Positions 52,107 to 63,059 of a stretch of DNA of 64,000 nucleotides are shown piece by piece. The number at the start of each line of letters is the position of its first letter. Positions within the stretch are counted from its first letter, which is position 1. The DNA comes from Cristatella mucedo (taxonomy: Eukaryota; Bryozoa; Phylactolaemata; Cristatellidae). The notes below the pieces were generated by a model. It made no database searches. It saw only the letters and a program-made list of their open reading frames with translations, and was not told where the DNA came from. Position numbers and translations under genes: made by a program. The stretch spans positions 4,165,001 through 4,229,000 of the forward strand of contig WPIO01000019.1 of the NCBI GenBank assembly GCA_009760855.2. The letters are read 5' to 3'.

Positions 52107-52860
52107 CGTTCAAAGACAGCACTGGCATCCGTGGACTGCCTCCTCAGTTTCTGCTTCAACCTGGGCGTTAGCTTGCAGTATGATGGCTATTCATTCCGTT
52201 CGGTAACAGATACGTTCAACCTGACCAATTCTGTGTCCAGCACGTTTAGAGGTAAACAAATAGTAAAACTGCAAGCCGTGACCTACCGACATAACCTGCA
52301 AGCCATGATCAGCACCCAGCCTTTGACCTTGGATCATAGCACACGTGTAAGACACGTGCATTTCAAGACCAGGACGTGCTTCGTGAGATAATGCTCGTAA
52401 GGCGCTGCATAAATAAAACTGCTGACTCAGCCGACCTTCACTTTTTTTATCTTACGGGCAAAGGGCAGTGGCCACTGACCAGGAGCCTATACAATATCCA
52501 GGTGAGTGTTCCTTACCTCTCAATCCATGCCTGCAAGTTTTCTATCGGCCGGCGTTGTGCACTTGTCTTTGAATTACAGGTCGTGAAGAACGTGTGCATG
52601 CTCGCTAATATCTCGCACTTGAAACAAAATCAGTCGATGGTGAAATGGTAGCAACATCGGGTACAACATAGAGGGCACCTGCAATCGTGACTCCTACCTG
52701 AATGATAAACCAGACTATTGCCAGATCTGCACTAGAATTCTCTTCAAATGACACGTAAATTATGTTTCTAATTTCAAAGTAAATACATATTTATTATATT
52801 TTACATATATAAAAAGATATTTCTAATTGGAAAGGTATGCAGGAAATGGATTTTACACTG

Positions 52861-52945
52861 CCGTGCTGGTCTGACCCAGTGGTTAAGGTGCTTGCCCTGA
52901 CCAAGGTCTGCCGTGGGCGTTAGCTCGAGCCCCAATGGCATATGT
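52861..52945 (+). mobile_element. SINE-A 5' half, split by LINE-A insertion
   Basis: Box A (CTGACCCAGTGGTTAAGGTG), box B-like GTTAGCTCGAGCCCC and AATGGCATATGT, where the sequence changes abruptly into the LINE-A (AATGT)n tail. The missing 3' half lies at 56409-56470. Confidence 0.9.
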
Positions 52946-53019
52946 AATGTAATGTAATGTAATGTAATGTAATGTATCTCCGTCTGTAACTCCACAAAGT
53001 CATAAAGACCACGTGGGTG

Positions 53020-53577
53020 TTATGCATGAGAGTTTTGTATAGCGCACCCACAGCCTAAGCCGCTTTTGGTACGCATTCGGTACCCAACAGACTTCGTCTC
53101 ACGCAACAAAGAGAAAGTGGGAAGCATAGCAGAGTCAGGAGAGCAGTTGAGGTAGTGAGTAGCATAGAAGTAGCAGCTCAGGACCGCTGAAAAGGATGTG
53201 CCATAGCAGGCAGTAGGAGAGTAGTTGTCGTTGCGTAAGAATTGTGGAAGCAAGTTCCACTGCCTAGGACCTGCAGAGCTAAAGCTGTCGCCAACGGTCT
53301 TTAAGCGGAGGAATGCGACAGCTAATTTATTGTCCACACAGGACCTGAGGGCACGAACAGGCTGAAACTGATGCAGCAGTTCAGCTAGGTACGAAGGAGC
53401 CAAGCCGTGGGTCAGCGTAAGAACTTTGCTCCGTATCCGTTGCTCAACCAGCAACCATCCTAGCTCTTTCAGCAAAGGAGACACGTGCTCAAACCGCTGG
53501 GACTTGCAGACTAGCCTTGCAGCCATGTTCATAGTCAGCTGCAGTGGCATAATAGCTTTCTTTGGCAGCCCAGCCAA
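53020..53577 (-). pseudogene. LINE-A ORF C-terminal region
   Basis: It is in the same frame as the RT core. It has the family C-terminal signature (MAARLVCKSQRFEHVSPLLK, ELGWLLVEQRIRSKVL) and ends GCAIQNSHA. Confidence 0.9.
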
Positions 53578-53673
53578 AAGGTAATTACAATAATCAAGCT
53601 GAGACAGAACTAAAGAGCTAGTTAAATTTCTTACAAGCCACTGTGGGAGACAGCTCCTAATCTTGGATAGGGA

Positions 53674-54387
53674 TCAGATGTGATGGCTAGCCGTAGAAGC
53701 AGACTTCTGAATGAAGCTTTTGAAATTGAGGCAGCTGTCGAAAACGACACCTAAATTTCGAGCACGTGGTGAAGGTCGCACAATAGCATCACCTATTATA
53801 AGAACAAAGCCTTTTAATCCAGCCACACGCTTAGGGTGTCCTATGAGCAGCAGTTCGGTTTTATCATCATTTAATTTCAGGGAGTTTTCCGACATCCAGG
53901 GTCGAATATCGGCAAGGCAAGCATTCAGTTTCTCAGTTGCTGCAGCAGATTCCGACGGTTTGAATGACAAATACAACTGAGTATCGTCAGCATAAAAGTG
54001 ATATCCTATTCCATGGGCCTTAATCACTTTTCCCAGAGGTTGTGTATAAATGAAGAACAGCAAGGGACCGAGTACAGACCCTCGAGGGACTCCACAGGTG
54101 ACCCTTCTCGTGTGTGAGACCTGACCCCCACACGACACGGATTGAACACGGTCAGACAAGTATGACTTAAACCACGCCAGTGCTTCGTCTGCCAGACCGA
54201 TCGTTGTTCTCAATCGTTCAAGCAGAACTTCGTGATCAATGGTGTCGAAGGCAGCAGACAGATCTAGCAGAGCTAGGGCAGTGACATTCTCGTCGTCGTT
54301 GCTACGTAGAATGTCATTGTTAACACGGAGGAGAGCAGTTTCAGTGGAGTGCCGCCTCTTGAACCCTGATTGAAATGTTTCTGACAT
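53674..54387 (-). pseudogene. LINE-A reverse transcriptase core
   Basis: RT motifs in order: [32 protein letters not shown] (catalytic Asp), [31 protein letters not shown] (catalytic DD) and [15 protein letters not shown] with NLGVVFD. A stop near 53674 separates it from the C-terminal piece in the same frame. Confidence 0.95.
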
Positions 54388-54497
54388 TCCATTATTTTCA
54401 ATATGTTCAACCAGCTGCTTAGCAACAATTTTTTCAAGAATCTTTGATAAAAAAGGAAGAAGGGAAACTGGACGATAGTTTGCTAGGACCTCTGTGT

Positions 54498-55520
54498 CTA
54501 ATCCAGGCTTTTTAAGAATAGGTCTAACGATTGCCGATTTGAAGGACTTGGGACGACCCCTTTTCTCAAAGAAGCATTAAAAATCTTGGTTATGGCAGGG
54601 CTAAGTCGGTCTGCCAGTGAAGACCACAGAGATGAAGGTATAGGGTCTTCAGGAGACGAGCTCTTTTTGCTTGACCTTATTAGAGTAGCCACATCGCATG
54701 AAGAAACCTCGGAGAACCTTGTAAGGAAGGTCACAGGTTGTGGAACCGCGATTGCTTTAGTCGGAGGGGGCTTAATAGAGGCACAAATGTGCACAATCTT
54801 TTCAGTAAAGAAGGCTGAGCACTTTTTGGCTGAGTCCTTAATATCTGGGGAGTCAGACCTCTCAGCATTGGCCAGTAAATGGTTTACTGTCTTATAAACC
54901 TGTTTAGTGTCCGACTGGCAGGAATTCAGCTTTCTAATGAAAAAAGAAGCCCTGGTTTTTTTAAGCTTTCTGGTGTAAACTCGAAGGAAGCCTTTGTAAT
55001 TGACTAGATCTGCATCAGATCCCGATTTCTTGAAACGACGTTCAAGCCTGCGCTTAACCCGGCTCATCTTTAGTTTTTTTGTAAATTGAAAGGAATCTCC
55101 ACGACTTCGAACATGGATAGAGCGAACGGGAGCATGCTTGTCAAGAGCACTCCTGAGTGTTATGTTCATAGCATCAGTGAGGGTATCGAGGCTGCCGGTC
55201 GGGTCTGAATGCAGATCAAGAAGACCTGCATCACAAACAGATTTCAAAAACTTGTCCATGTCAATGCTATGTAAGTTACGTCGTTTGACAAATTCGACAT
55301 TGCCCTGTACGTGCGAGGGAGCACGAATGATAAACGAGACCGAACAATGATCTGAGAGGATCAGTGGGCACACCACAAGGTCCGTGCGGAAGACATCCTT
55401 AGTGATCATGAGATCTAGAATGTGGCCACCGACGTGGGTGCTATGATTAACGTGTTGGGCCAAACCAAAATTCTCCAGAGTCAAGAAATGAGCGGACCTG
55501 GCTGTTGCTAGGATTGTCAA
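54498..55520 (-). pseudogene. LINE-A endonuclease end and linker region
   Basis: It contains the endonuclease C-terminal motif HILDLMITKDV to LILSDHCSVSF (Asp-His pair), then the basic linker characteristic of this type of ORF (KLKMSRVKRRLERRF), up to the start of the RT region ([16 protein letters not shown]). It ends in a frameshift near 54490. Confidence 0.9.
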
Positions 55521-56238
55521 CGTGAATATTGAAGTCTCCTACAATCAGTAGTGGCCTATCACACACAAATAGTTTAGCGAGCTCTGAAAACTCCTCTATA
55601 AACAAGTTTAGACAGCCAGTAGGAGGCCGGTATATCACAACAGTGAGAGGCATTGTCTTTGAGGAAGACCTGATTGCAACCGATTCAAACGATGGCCCAT
55701 GCGAGAAACTGCACATTTTATAGCCAAACGATTCGCGAACAACAATTGCAACCCCGCCACCAACCTTGTCAGGACGCATGGACTGATAGAATGAGAACCC
55801 GGGTGGAGTGGTCTCAGAAATACAGCTACTGGAACAAGGCGTCATCCACGTTTCGGTAAGAAGAAATGCATTTAGCTTCTCCTGGACCACATGATCGCGG
55901 ATAAGTAACCCCCTGGTTTTTAGCGAGCGGACATTTAGTAGGCGGAATTTAAGAGGTTGTCCAACAACTGGGCGATGAAGTGGCTTGTATTCTCCTCCGT
56001 TTACGTCCGGCCCGGCGGACGCGGGCCCTTCGAATTTGAATTGGACCTTGGTAACGGCAGTCAGACGACGTTTCACAACTCGCTGAGCTACGGCGGGTGG
56101 GCTACTACCGCAACAAGTACTATTCAGCGCTTTAAACTTACGGGTCGTTGGTTTGATAGCCGAGCTGTTTATAGGGCGAACGCAGGATGCAGGAAGGTTC
56201 TCACTGACCCGCTGGTAGATATCGACTAATGACGACAT
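55447..56238 (-). pseudogene. LINE-A endonuclease domain (first part of broken ORF)
   Basis: 263 codons starting MSSLVDIYQRVSEN. APE-type endonuclease landmarks follow in order: FRLLNVRSLKTRG, FLLTETWM (catalytic Glu), GGGVAIVVRE, TVVIYRPP and LLIVGDFNIHVD. A frameshift near 55450-55520 ends this piece; the last endonuclease motif lies in the next frame. Confidence 0.92.
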
Positions 56239-56408
56239 CGCACCTTATGCTAAGCAGGTTCTGTTTTGTGTAGCATATCCGAGGACAGCTCATAAATAGT
56301 CACAGCGAAGATAGCAGCAGAATACCAGAAGGTATTATGGAGAAATCAAGTAAAGGTCCACACCACGCTAGGAGTGGCCCGAGGCCGCTCTCTAGCGCGG
56401 GGAGGAAA

Positions 56409-56470
56409 AGAAGTGCCTGAATCGAGATTCAAGTTCTCTTAGGGTGCTATGCAAATGAATTATTTATTTT
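56409..56470 (+). mobile_element. SINE-A 3' half, split by LINE-A insertion
   Basis: GAAGTGCCTGAATCGAGATT, CAAGTTCTCTTAGGGTGCTA and TGCAAATGAATTATTT are the SINE-A tail, resuming exactly where the 5' half at 52945 stops. In the uninterrupted copy at 21619 the two parts are contiguous (GGCATATGT then GAAGTGCC). Confidence 0.9.
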
Positions 56471-56616
56471 TTTATACACATGACATCGTAGGATCAATCC
56501 ACTGACACAATGACTCCTAACATGAAAACAAAGCTGCCTCTACGGTTCACAGCAATGACTTCTTACCAGATGCTACACGTAACTGGAATACGATCGGTAC
56601 ACAAGCAAGGATCCAT

Positions 56617-56622
56617 TTTATT
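56617..56622 (-). promoter_or_regulatory. candidate poly(A) signal AATAAA for the FBXW9-like gene
   Basis: AATAAA on the - strand, about 107 bases after the candidate stop at 56729. It supports, but does not prove, the weak terminal exon call. Confidence 0.35.
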
Positions 56623-56728
56623 AAGGTACACACAAGGTATCAGAGCAAAAATATGCCACCCTCAGGAGTGCATCATGGTCAAGCCCTTTTTAAGTAGCTT
56701 GCCAACATTCCCAGCAGCAGGTTTGTCT

Positions 56729-56796
56729 TCAAAATAGGCACGGGTCCCACTGCACAATGCAATTGGTTTGGGTGTAGAAACTTCCTATCCAGTGCA
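56729..56796 (-). CDS. FBXW9: candidate terminal exon of the FBXW9-like gene (weak)
   Basis: After an acceptor-like GGATATGCAG, 22 codons in phase 1 read VHWIGSFYTQTNCIVQWDPC to LF and TGA. GSxxxxxxxIVQWD resembles the last WD40 blade strand that ends FBXW9 proteins, and an AATAAA follows. Similarity is low, so this is tentative. Confidence 0.35.
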
Positions 56797-56877
56797 CTGC
56801 ATATCCAACAATTGGTAAGTCAAGGAAAACAGACAATATAGCCAAAAACTAGTGCAATAGGTAATTGGCTTAGTTAC

Positions 56878-56914
56878 CAGTTCCGGCGAGCAACCACACA
56901 TGCATGCACTTACT
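56878..56914 (-). CDS. FBXW9: candidate penultimate exon of the FBXW9-like gene (weak)
   Basis: A 37-base segment between an acceptor-like CATGCAG and GTAACT encodes SKCMHVWLLAGT. It is in phase with the exon ending at 59094 and with 56796. It was chosen because it makes the frame continuous; the homology is weak. Confidence 0.25.
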
Positions 56915-57119
56915 CTGCATGACAGACACTAGTCACGGCGAACAAATCTATAGGCTGTCATACCATAAAGTTATTTTCAACACCCTTACGCCAGGATTCT
57001 GCGGCATTACTCCGGCTAATCTTTGCAGGTACAGAGGCCGACAAAGAAAAGTTGCTGGAAATTTGTCAGAACAGACAGCATGGCGGTCGAAGCAACAGGC
57101 TGTAGCTGCGGTGGGGTTC

Positions 57120-57961
57120 CAAAAATGAGGACATCGTGAGTAAACGTCTGAATATGACACAAGAGCCATATAGGTGTCGAATGTACCCATGTCGCAAACA
57201 TCGGGATCTTGAGAATGTGTTGCGATTGAAGAATTTTTACTGCACACCAGCCAGCCTTGTTATGGTCCAGGCAATGTATGGTGCAGTCGAAGGGATCCAT
57301 CACAGCAGGCTAGCCCAAGAATGCCATTGGCAAAATGCATCTACAGTCAGACAGAATAGCTACAGTGTGCTTCTGCACAGGTCCGACAGAGCACGAACGA
57401 CATTCTAATAGATTTGACAGTACAGCATCGCACCCTGCTTTAATTAAACGTCCAAAAAGCTTTGTAATGATAAGTGACACTCGTGCAAACAGGGTTTTCT
57501 CCGGTGACACATTTTGTTCACAGTCACAGCACGGCAGCAAACCTTGTCCTTCATTACTTTGCAGATGACACTCAGATCTGTCTGAGACTTGATCTTTCCC
57601 TGCTCTTCCAGCAATTTAAATTATCCCAATTCCTTGCAGCTCGCATTGCCGACATTCATACTCGGATGGCATTTAACTTCCTTAAGATGAATGGCAAATT
57701 CAAACAACAAACTATAGGCAAACCTGGTGTCCGAAACTGGCGAGCTTAATTCTCAAAATAGGCTCAGCTAGCACATCCTCTGTTGCCTTTGCAAGGAATC
57801 TGGGTGTCCAATTACATAACGGCCGTTTACTGGATAACCAAATTAGCTCCAAATTTTGAAGTATTCGTACTACTAGTTAGGTACTATTGATAAAGGTACC
57901 TCAGCCAAGTTTACCAGGTATCTCTGACATCACACCTTGACTCCTGTGACTCTCTTTCTCG

Positions 57962-58018
<57 letters not shown>

Positions 58019-58830
58019 TCTCTCTCTGCAGGTCGCACTGCCTGAGCAATAAGAAATTTGCAGGTAGTGCAAAACGGTAGCTAGGCTATAACGAATGTCA
58101 CCAACTGCCACATTATTGTTTAGGTCTCCGCTGCCTCCCCCATTAAGTATCAAATCGACTAGTAAGACCTCCACTCACTCTTAATGGCTTTTAGACCCCT
58201 CCATTCTCCTGCCCTAGCTTACACTCTATCCGAACTACTTACAGTCGGTGCGAAACACTGCAGTTGGACGTCTTCCATGAAAGCTGCAACTGTCACATCA
58301 CACACGCGCGTGTGCACACACACACACATACACTACTACTACTCTTCGACCTGCACTGGCTCCCCATCCATCAAGCAGTGTTTCGACTTCATGGTTCTGT
58401 AATTCACTTTTAGGTCCCTCAATTCTCTTGCTCCTGCCTATCTATCCGAACTACTTCCCAATCAGGCTAGGCATCGTACCACCTGCTCTTCAGACTCGAG
58501 TCGCTTAGCTGTGCCTCTAAACCAACCTGAAATCCTTGAAGACCACATGTCAGTTGGCATGCTCCTAAAGCCTTGAACTCATTCCCCACTAACGTCACGA
58601 CTTCCACTGACTTGACAACATTTAAAAAGAAGCTAAAAATTTACTTTTTCTTAACAGTATTAACTAGGCCTATGTGAATGGTCCTCTGCGAGCTTATTCG
58701 TGCTGATACTGGGCCTGCTATCACTAGCAATGGACATGCTTACTTTACAGCATATGTAAAGTACCTAGAACAAGTTATATAATAGTTCTCTTAGGATGCT
58801 ATACAATTGTGATTACTGAAAGAAAAACTA
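57120..58830 (+). mobile_element. LINE-B copy, long but strongly decayed
   Basis: Broken + strand frames show HYFADDTQICLRLDLS (RT catalytic region), ADIHTRMAFNFLKMNGK, DLHWLPIHQAV-like and APKALNSFPTN-like pieces and TTFKKKLKIYF in the family order. The 3' UTR and stem-loop (AAGTACCTAGAA, TAGTTCTCTTAGGATGCTAT) follow at about 58755. A (CT)n tract (57957-58026) and a short AC run (58316-58330) have grown inside it. It lies between the firm exons and the candidate last exons of the FBXW9-like gene. Confidence 0.85.
57957..58026. repeat. (CT)n microsatellite
   Basis: CT run with a few interruptions, inside the LINE-B copy. Confidence 0.96.
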
Positions 58831-58864
58831 ATGTTCATCTAATGAATCTAATTAATCTAAATCT

Positions 58865-59045
58865 TAAAGAAAAACTAATGTTTAAATCCCATGTGTTCCT
58901 TACCGCATGTGCATCGTCCAGATCATGTGTGGCACACTTTCCCATGCTAATATCGCTACTAATCAGTTGATATGCTTCCTTTTCAGCCTATGCGAACTAC
59001 CTAGAAGAGACTTAGTTCTCTAATGATGCTGTAAAATACTTCACC
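58865..59045 (+). mobile_element. LINE-B 3' tail, second copy
   Basis: 3' UTR words (ATCATGTGTGGCACACTT, TATCGCTACTAATC), then the stem-loop (ACTACCTAGAAGAGACTTAG, TTCTCTAATGATGC). It lies immediately downstream of the other LINE-B copy. Confidence 0.75.
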
Positions 59046-59093
59046 ACTTTATTACTATCATCATATCACACAGCCTGCCATTAACACTCTTAC

Positions 59094-59255
59094 CTTGGAG
59101 ATCTCAGCACCACAGTCGATTGAGGCCATAATGTCGGCTTGCAGGCTAGGCTCCCAGACTTTGCACGTCTTGTCTTTCGAGGACGAAAATACAGCACCAG
59201 CGGTGTGAAACACGCTGGTTACTTGTCTGCCATGTGTAAGGTCCTTGTTGAATAC
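59094..59255 (-). CDS. FBXW9: FBXW9-like gene, WD40 exon d
   Basis: 54 codons between AATTGTTTAG and GTAAGA, from VFNKDLTHGRQVTSVFHTAG to CGAEISK. It includes the WD signature SSSKDKTCKVWEP. Confidence 0.92.
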
Positions 59256-60727
59256 CTAAACAATTAAAACCATCGCGTCCATCAATATCCATGGCACGAG
59301 TAAAGGAAAGTGCAACAAATTCTTGCTCAAGCTCACAGTGCAAAGATCGCTGGATCCGAAGCCTGCGCAGCAGGCTCAGCAGTCACACACTAGCCAACTA
59401 CCACCACAGCCATATCCGCCTGCGAGTTGGCCAGGCTGTGCTATACTCACATCGATTCTCTCTAGCTCCCCGCTGAGGGTTGAAGCAAAGAGTTCTATCC
59501 TTCCATCTTGGCACCCGACATAGAGCAATCCTCCACCATAGGAGAAACTGGTAGGGTAGCTAGTTAGCTGGCAAAAGTGAGGAGCACCGAAACACTTGCT
59601 CAGCTGCAGCGGCTCGCAAATGCATGTAAACAAGAATAGCCCACTCGATTGAGTCCCGTGTGCTTAAGGGGGAAAATGTAAGTGCCACAGCAGCCACGTG
59701 GCTCGAAGCTGAGGCACCTGAGCTAGGCATGTGGCAAACAGGCGAGTAGGAGGACAGGGAGAGCAACTTTTGAGAACAATAAATACTATAGACAATCCAA
59801 ACTAAACGATCGCAATTACCTTCACAGTACTGGACACCTTGGCGTTTCTCCTGTCGGTGACAACAATGGTGCCGTCTTCACTTCCCGATATAACCCAGGT
59901 CTCATCGGAAGTCAAGCACAGTACTGGCCTACTATGTCGCCGTGGCATCTGCATGTATCCTTGCATTCGTAGGTCAAAACGATAGACTCTCTTGTTATAG
60001 ACGCCGGCGAGTATCTCGTTCTCGTTGGTGAAGCTGGTGCACAGCACAGCACCGCTGCACCTAGAGCCGAGTAAGCTGACTATATGACCGACAATTCGAC
60101 TAGAACGCGTACCGTAATTAGGAAGGCAAACTCAAACATTAACAGAAAAGCGACCCCAACATTGCCAGAATTTTCCAGCACGGTCCACACAGATTAGCAA
60201 ATATATACCCATTACTAGCAGCTAGAGCTACACTCTAGCGAATGCAACACGGGCAAGACTGAAAAAGGTTGTGCAATGCTGCATGGAGTGGCAGACACAG
60301 AGCGGCAAGAGTGCCCTGAAGGTAAATCTGCAGAATGCGAGCACACCAAGAGCGGCAAAATTGCATCATTTCCTGTTCTTCATGGTTGATTATCGTAGGT
60401 TACACGCAGCCCACCTGTTTCATAGGTTTCATAGTTTGCATAGGATTCAAAGCCTGGCCTCGACCCTCTGCTCAAAACGGACTTAGAACCAAGGAAACAT
60501 CACATGGCTTGTGCAAGCATAGCCATTAATTTTCTTTTAACAAAAATATTACCAGCTCGACAGACGAAAGAGAGATGTGAGATACCATACAAGCAGTGAA
60601 CGAGCTACCTTCCTTACTTGAAATCAAGCGCTCGTTGCCCAGAGGCCATGTCCCACGTCATGACGTGACCATCCCAGCTGCAACTGCATAGCTGTCTCCC
60701 ATACGACGACATGCTCCACACCCAGCC
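59094..60727 (-). CDS. FBXW9: FBXW9-type F-box/WD40 protein, WD40 part (four exons; 5' end missing)
   Basis: Exons in gene order are 60727-60618, 60060-59820, 59567-59451 and 59255-59094, all GT/AG and in frame, giving about 171 residues of WD40 propeller. They align in order with human FBXW9: GWVWSMSSYGRQLCSCSWDG, AVLCTSF-NEILAGVYNKRVYR, HSRPVLCLTSDETWVISGSE with TIVVTDRRN, LTSYPTSFSYGGGLLYVGCQ, then VTSVFHTAGAVFSSSKDKTC with KVWEP. FBXW proteins are substrate adaptors of SCF (SKP1-CUL1-F-box) ubiquitin ligases; the WD40 propeller binds substrate. The F-box and first blades, expected at higher coordinates, were not recognised before the window ends, and the last blade is uncertain (see 56729-56914). 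The first exon here begins in phase 0. Confidence 0.9.
59451..59567 (-). CDS. FBXW9: FBXW9-like gene, WD40 exon c
   Basis: 39 codons between TTTTGCCAG and GTGAGT, from LTSYPTSFSYG to LSGELERID. Confidence 0.9.
59820..60060 (-). CDS. FBXW9: FBXW9-like gene, WD40 exon b
   Basis: A 241-base exon between CGGCTCTAG and GTAATT. It covers two blades, from KCSGAVLCTSF to ISGSEDGTIVVTDRRN and STVK. Confidence 0.94.
60618..60727 (-). CDS. FBXW9: FBXW9-like gene, WD40 exon a
   Basis: A 110-base exon after TTTGCCTAG, followed by GTAAGG (phase 2). It reads GWVWSMSSYGRQLCSCSWDG, then HVMTWDMASGQRALDF, matching [20 protein letters not shown] of human FBXW9. Confidence 0.92.
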
Positions 60728-60739
60728 CTAGGCAAAGGT

Positions 60740-61150
60740 GAATCGAATCATTTTGTACAACTAATCTTTGCTCAACGACACACAGAGCTAAGAACGTGAC
60801 ATCACAAAACCTTTACGTTTGCTACAGCAATAGCACCAATAGGGATCTATGGAAAGCAAAAACATCAAACGATATGAATGACCAAGAAAAGAAGATAACA
60901 GCATATAGTTTGCAAAAAATAAACCACGAAGGGGGTGCAGCAAAGTATGAGGGCGCTGATGGCCCGGCCCTCTCAGCACCTTCTCGGAATCCATAGCTCG
61001 AAAATGAATGACAGGGGCAATGTGAAGCAGAGGTGCTAGCTGACACAATAGCATAAACCTCTCGAAAGCTACACACACCCCCCCCCCCGATATCACTCTG
61101 GCTACTAGGTGGTCTACAAATGCTACTAATGTGTTCCTCTTTTTTCTAAG
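60740..61150. other. intron of the FBXW9-like gene
   Basis: No exon is recognised. A poly-C run lies at 61079-61088. Confidence 0.35.
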
Positions 61151-61156
61151 TGCACT

Positions 61157-61312
61157 TGGAAAATATATAATTCATTTGTATAGCGCAATAAGGGAACTTA
61201 ATCTCAGTCTTTCGCATATGCTATGGGCTCGAGCTTACGACCTCGGCCATCACATGCATTCATCTTGAGGCAAGCACCTTAAACAATGGGCCAACCAGAT
61301 TCAACCACAAAA
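61157..61312 (-). mobile_element. SINE-A copy, long-head subtype
   Basis: On the - strand it has GTTGGCCCATTGTTTAAGGT (box A), the insert (GAATGCATGTGATGGCCGAG), box B (GTCGTAAGCTCGAGCCC) and a shortened tail ending GCGCTATACAAATGAATTAT. Confidence 0.85.
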
Positions 61313-61319
61313 GATTTGA

Positions 61320-63050
61320 AAGATTCCTACTCGAATGAATAGCATCAACATTGATTGGCATCATAGCCGACCTGTGCTGCTTAAGATTTGAAAACCGGTC
61401 TCAGGAGGTCTAGGGTAGTTCGAAGCTAGATCAAGTTACAGAACATTCCACTGCCTTAACGGCACGACCCCCACATTCGCGAGGATCAGCATAAAAAGAA
61501 TGAAAACTAATACTGCCTGCATAGCTCTCCATGCATTACAACGAATGGAGTAGCTTCATCAACCATGCGAAAAACATGTGACCGAACAAGTTCGTACAAG
61601 GCAATCCGGCTATGAGACACTAAAGAACCGGAAGCTAGATGCCAACCGATACGCACAGACTAGCACGAGCTTAACACGATCACAGGAGCCTTGCCACTTG
61701 CCAAGCCCATGCAACGCACACACATGCGCATGGGCGTCCACATGCACGCACACCCACACGTCGCTAACGACTTGGATTTGCATGACATGGCATGGTGGAA
61801 AAGCCAGTTCAAACCAGGAGCAGCGCCGGCATATCCAATCAAAAGCTGACTGCAAATCCAGAGTGCTGCATCACTCAGATTGTGCCTGCTGGCAACAGTT
61901 AAATCCGGCAGTGCCAGCATCCTAATCTGCTGCTGATTTGTTCAGCAGAGACTGGTGCTGGGCACCGATGTGCACAGTCGCCATGGAATCAATAGCCGAG
62001 ACCTCTTGACAAGTAAAGAAGCCAGAGCTCTGCGGGGAGGGGGCACGTACCACAGTCTGGAAATAGGTATAAAAACGCGGTGGTCGGATAGGTATCCCTT
62101 AGAACGCCTCTGCGATAGGCAGGAGAATGGTGCGAGAGCTGATCGTGCCTCGGTGCTTTGCTGCCAGCTGCAGATCACCAGCAAGAGATGCAGAGTAAGG
62201 TCAACGTCACACACTCGAGACCGACACGTCAACAGGTTTCCAAAATGCAAGACATTAAACAAATGCCGATTGCAATGCACTGCGTAAACCCCATGTTGAC
62301 AGCTGCTGGCTGGGGTTGTATATTTGAAAAATGCTTTCACCATAACGGTCAGTGCCAACTGAAGCATGAGAAAGGCTTTCTAGTGTATGTTACACATGTG
62401 CGCGCACACGAGCACGCACACATAGCAACATGCGTGTGCGAACGCACGTGCACCCCGGCTAGCCGGCATGCGCACAAGCACGTCTAACAAGCAAGCTGCA
62501 CATGCCACACAGTAGCAGCACGATGCGATATGCTCGGCCTGCAGCTGGTCACTCGCTTTCCTTCGTCGTGCAAGCAGGGCACAGCTTTAGCCTAAGCTGT
62601 AGGACCACCCCAGGGTGCAGCAGTTTGGGCAGCTGCTGCTGCCTCCATGCCCAGGTTCTAGCTGCCAAGTGTGCAGCAGCGACCATGTGCTGAGAGAGCC
62701 GGAGAGTAATCAATACCCAATCCACCTGGCAGCCGCTCGAGGAAACTGCTTTGAAGCAGGCCTAAATGTATATCATCCATCGTTCAGCCAAACCACGTTC
62801 TGCTCATTAGGCTCACACCGTGAAGGCAATCGCCGGCGGCTGCACCCACCCCAACGGTCCAAGACATCCCAGCAGGCCACGAGGCACTATACAACTGCAA
62901 TCAAGCCAGCAACCAGGATTCAGATCCACTCACACCCATCAATCAAACTGCCAGCACACACCGGCAGCTAAAAACTGGGCATAACCACTACGCACAGTTC
63001 TCTACATACATTCCTGCTGGCTCCGTTGCCAATTCCACGCTGACTTTAAA
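61320..63050. other. unassigned stretch 5' of the FBXW9-like exons
   Basis: The F-box exon is expected in or beyond this region but I could not recognise it on either strand. No repeat family is seen. Confidence 0.35.
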
Positions 63051-63059
63051 TTGTTGCAC

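Larger units (their letters stand above)
52937..56408 (-). mobile_element. LINE-A: nearly full-length non-LTR retrotransposon (~3.47 kb)
   Basis: On the - strand it has a ~170-base leader (to 56239), one ORF of about 1,050 codons (56238 to 53020) broken by two frameshifts and at least one stop, and a short 3' UTR ending in (ACATT)n (52937-52977). The ORF has an APE-type endonuclease followed by reverse transcriptase and no gag-like first ORF, a layout typical of L2/CR1/Rex-like elements. It interrupts a SINE-A whose halves lie at both ends. Broken copies of its 3' end lie at 39491, 43087 and 45495. The coding damage makes this copy inactive, but it is the youngest-looking LINE here. Confidence 0.93.

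Noticed and set aside
57310-57540. 76-codon - strand ORF as a last exon of the FBXW9-like gene
   Set aside because: It has no WD40 motif and lies antisense to a decayed LINE-B coding region, which explains the open frame.
61955-62045. Candidate upstream exon of FBXW9 (after CCCCTCCCCGCAG, reading SAIDSMATV)
   Set aside because: The acceptor looks good and there is slight similarity to the first WD blade, but the frame hits a stop without a donor and the similarity is too short to separate from chance.
62560-62700. Possible F-box exon on the - strand (ARTWAWRQQQLPKLL)
   Set aside because: Only a Trp-Arg-Leu pattern reminiscent of F-box ends is present; there is no LPxEL core and no clear splice sites.
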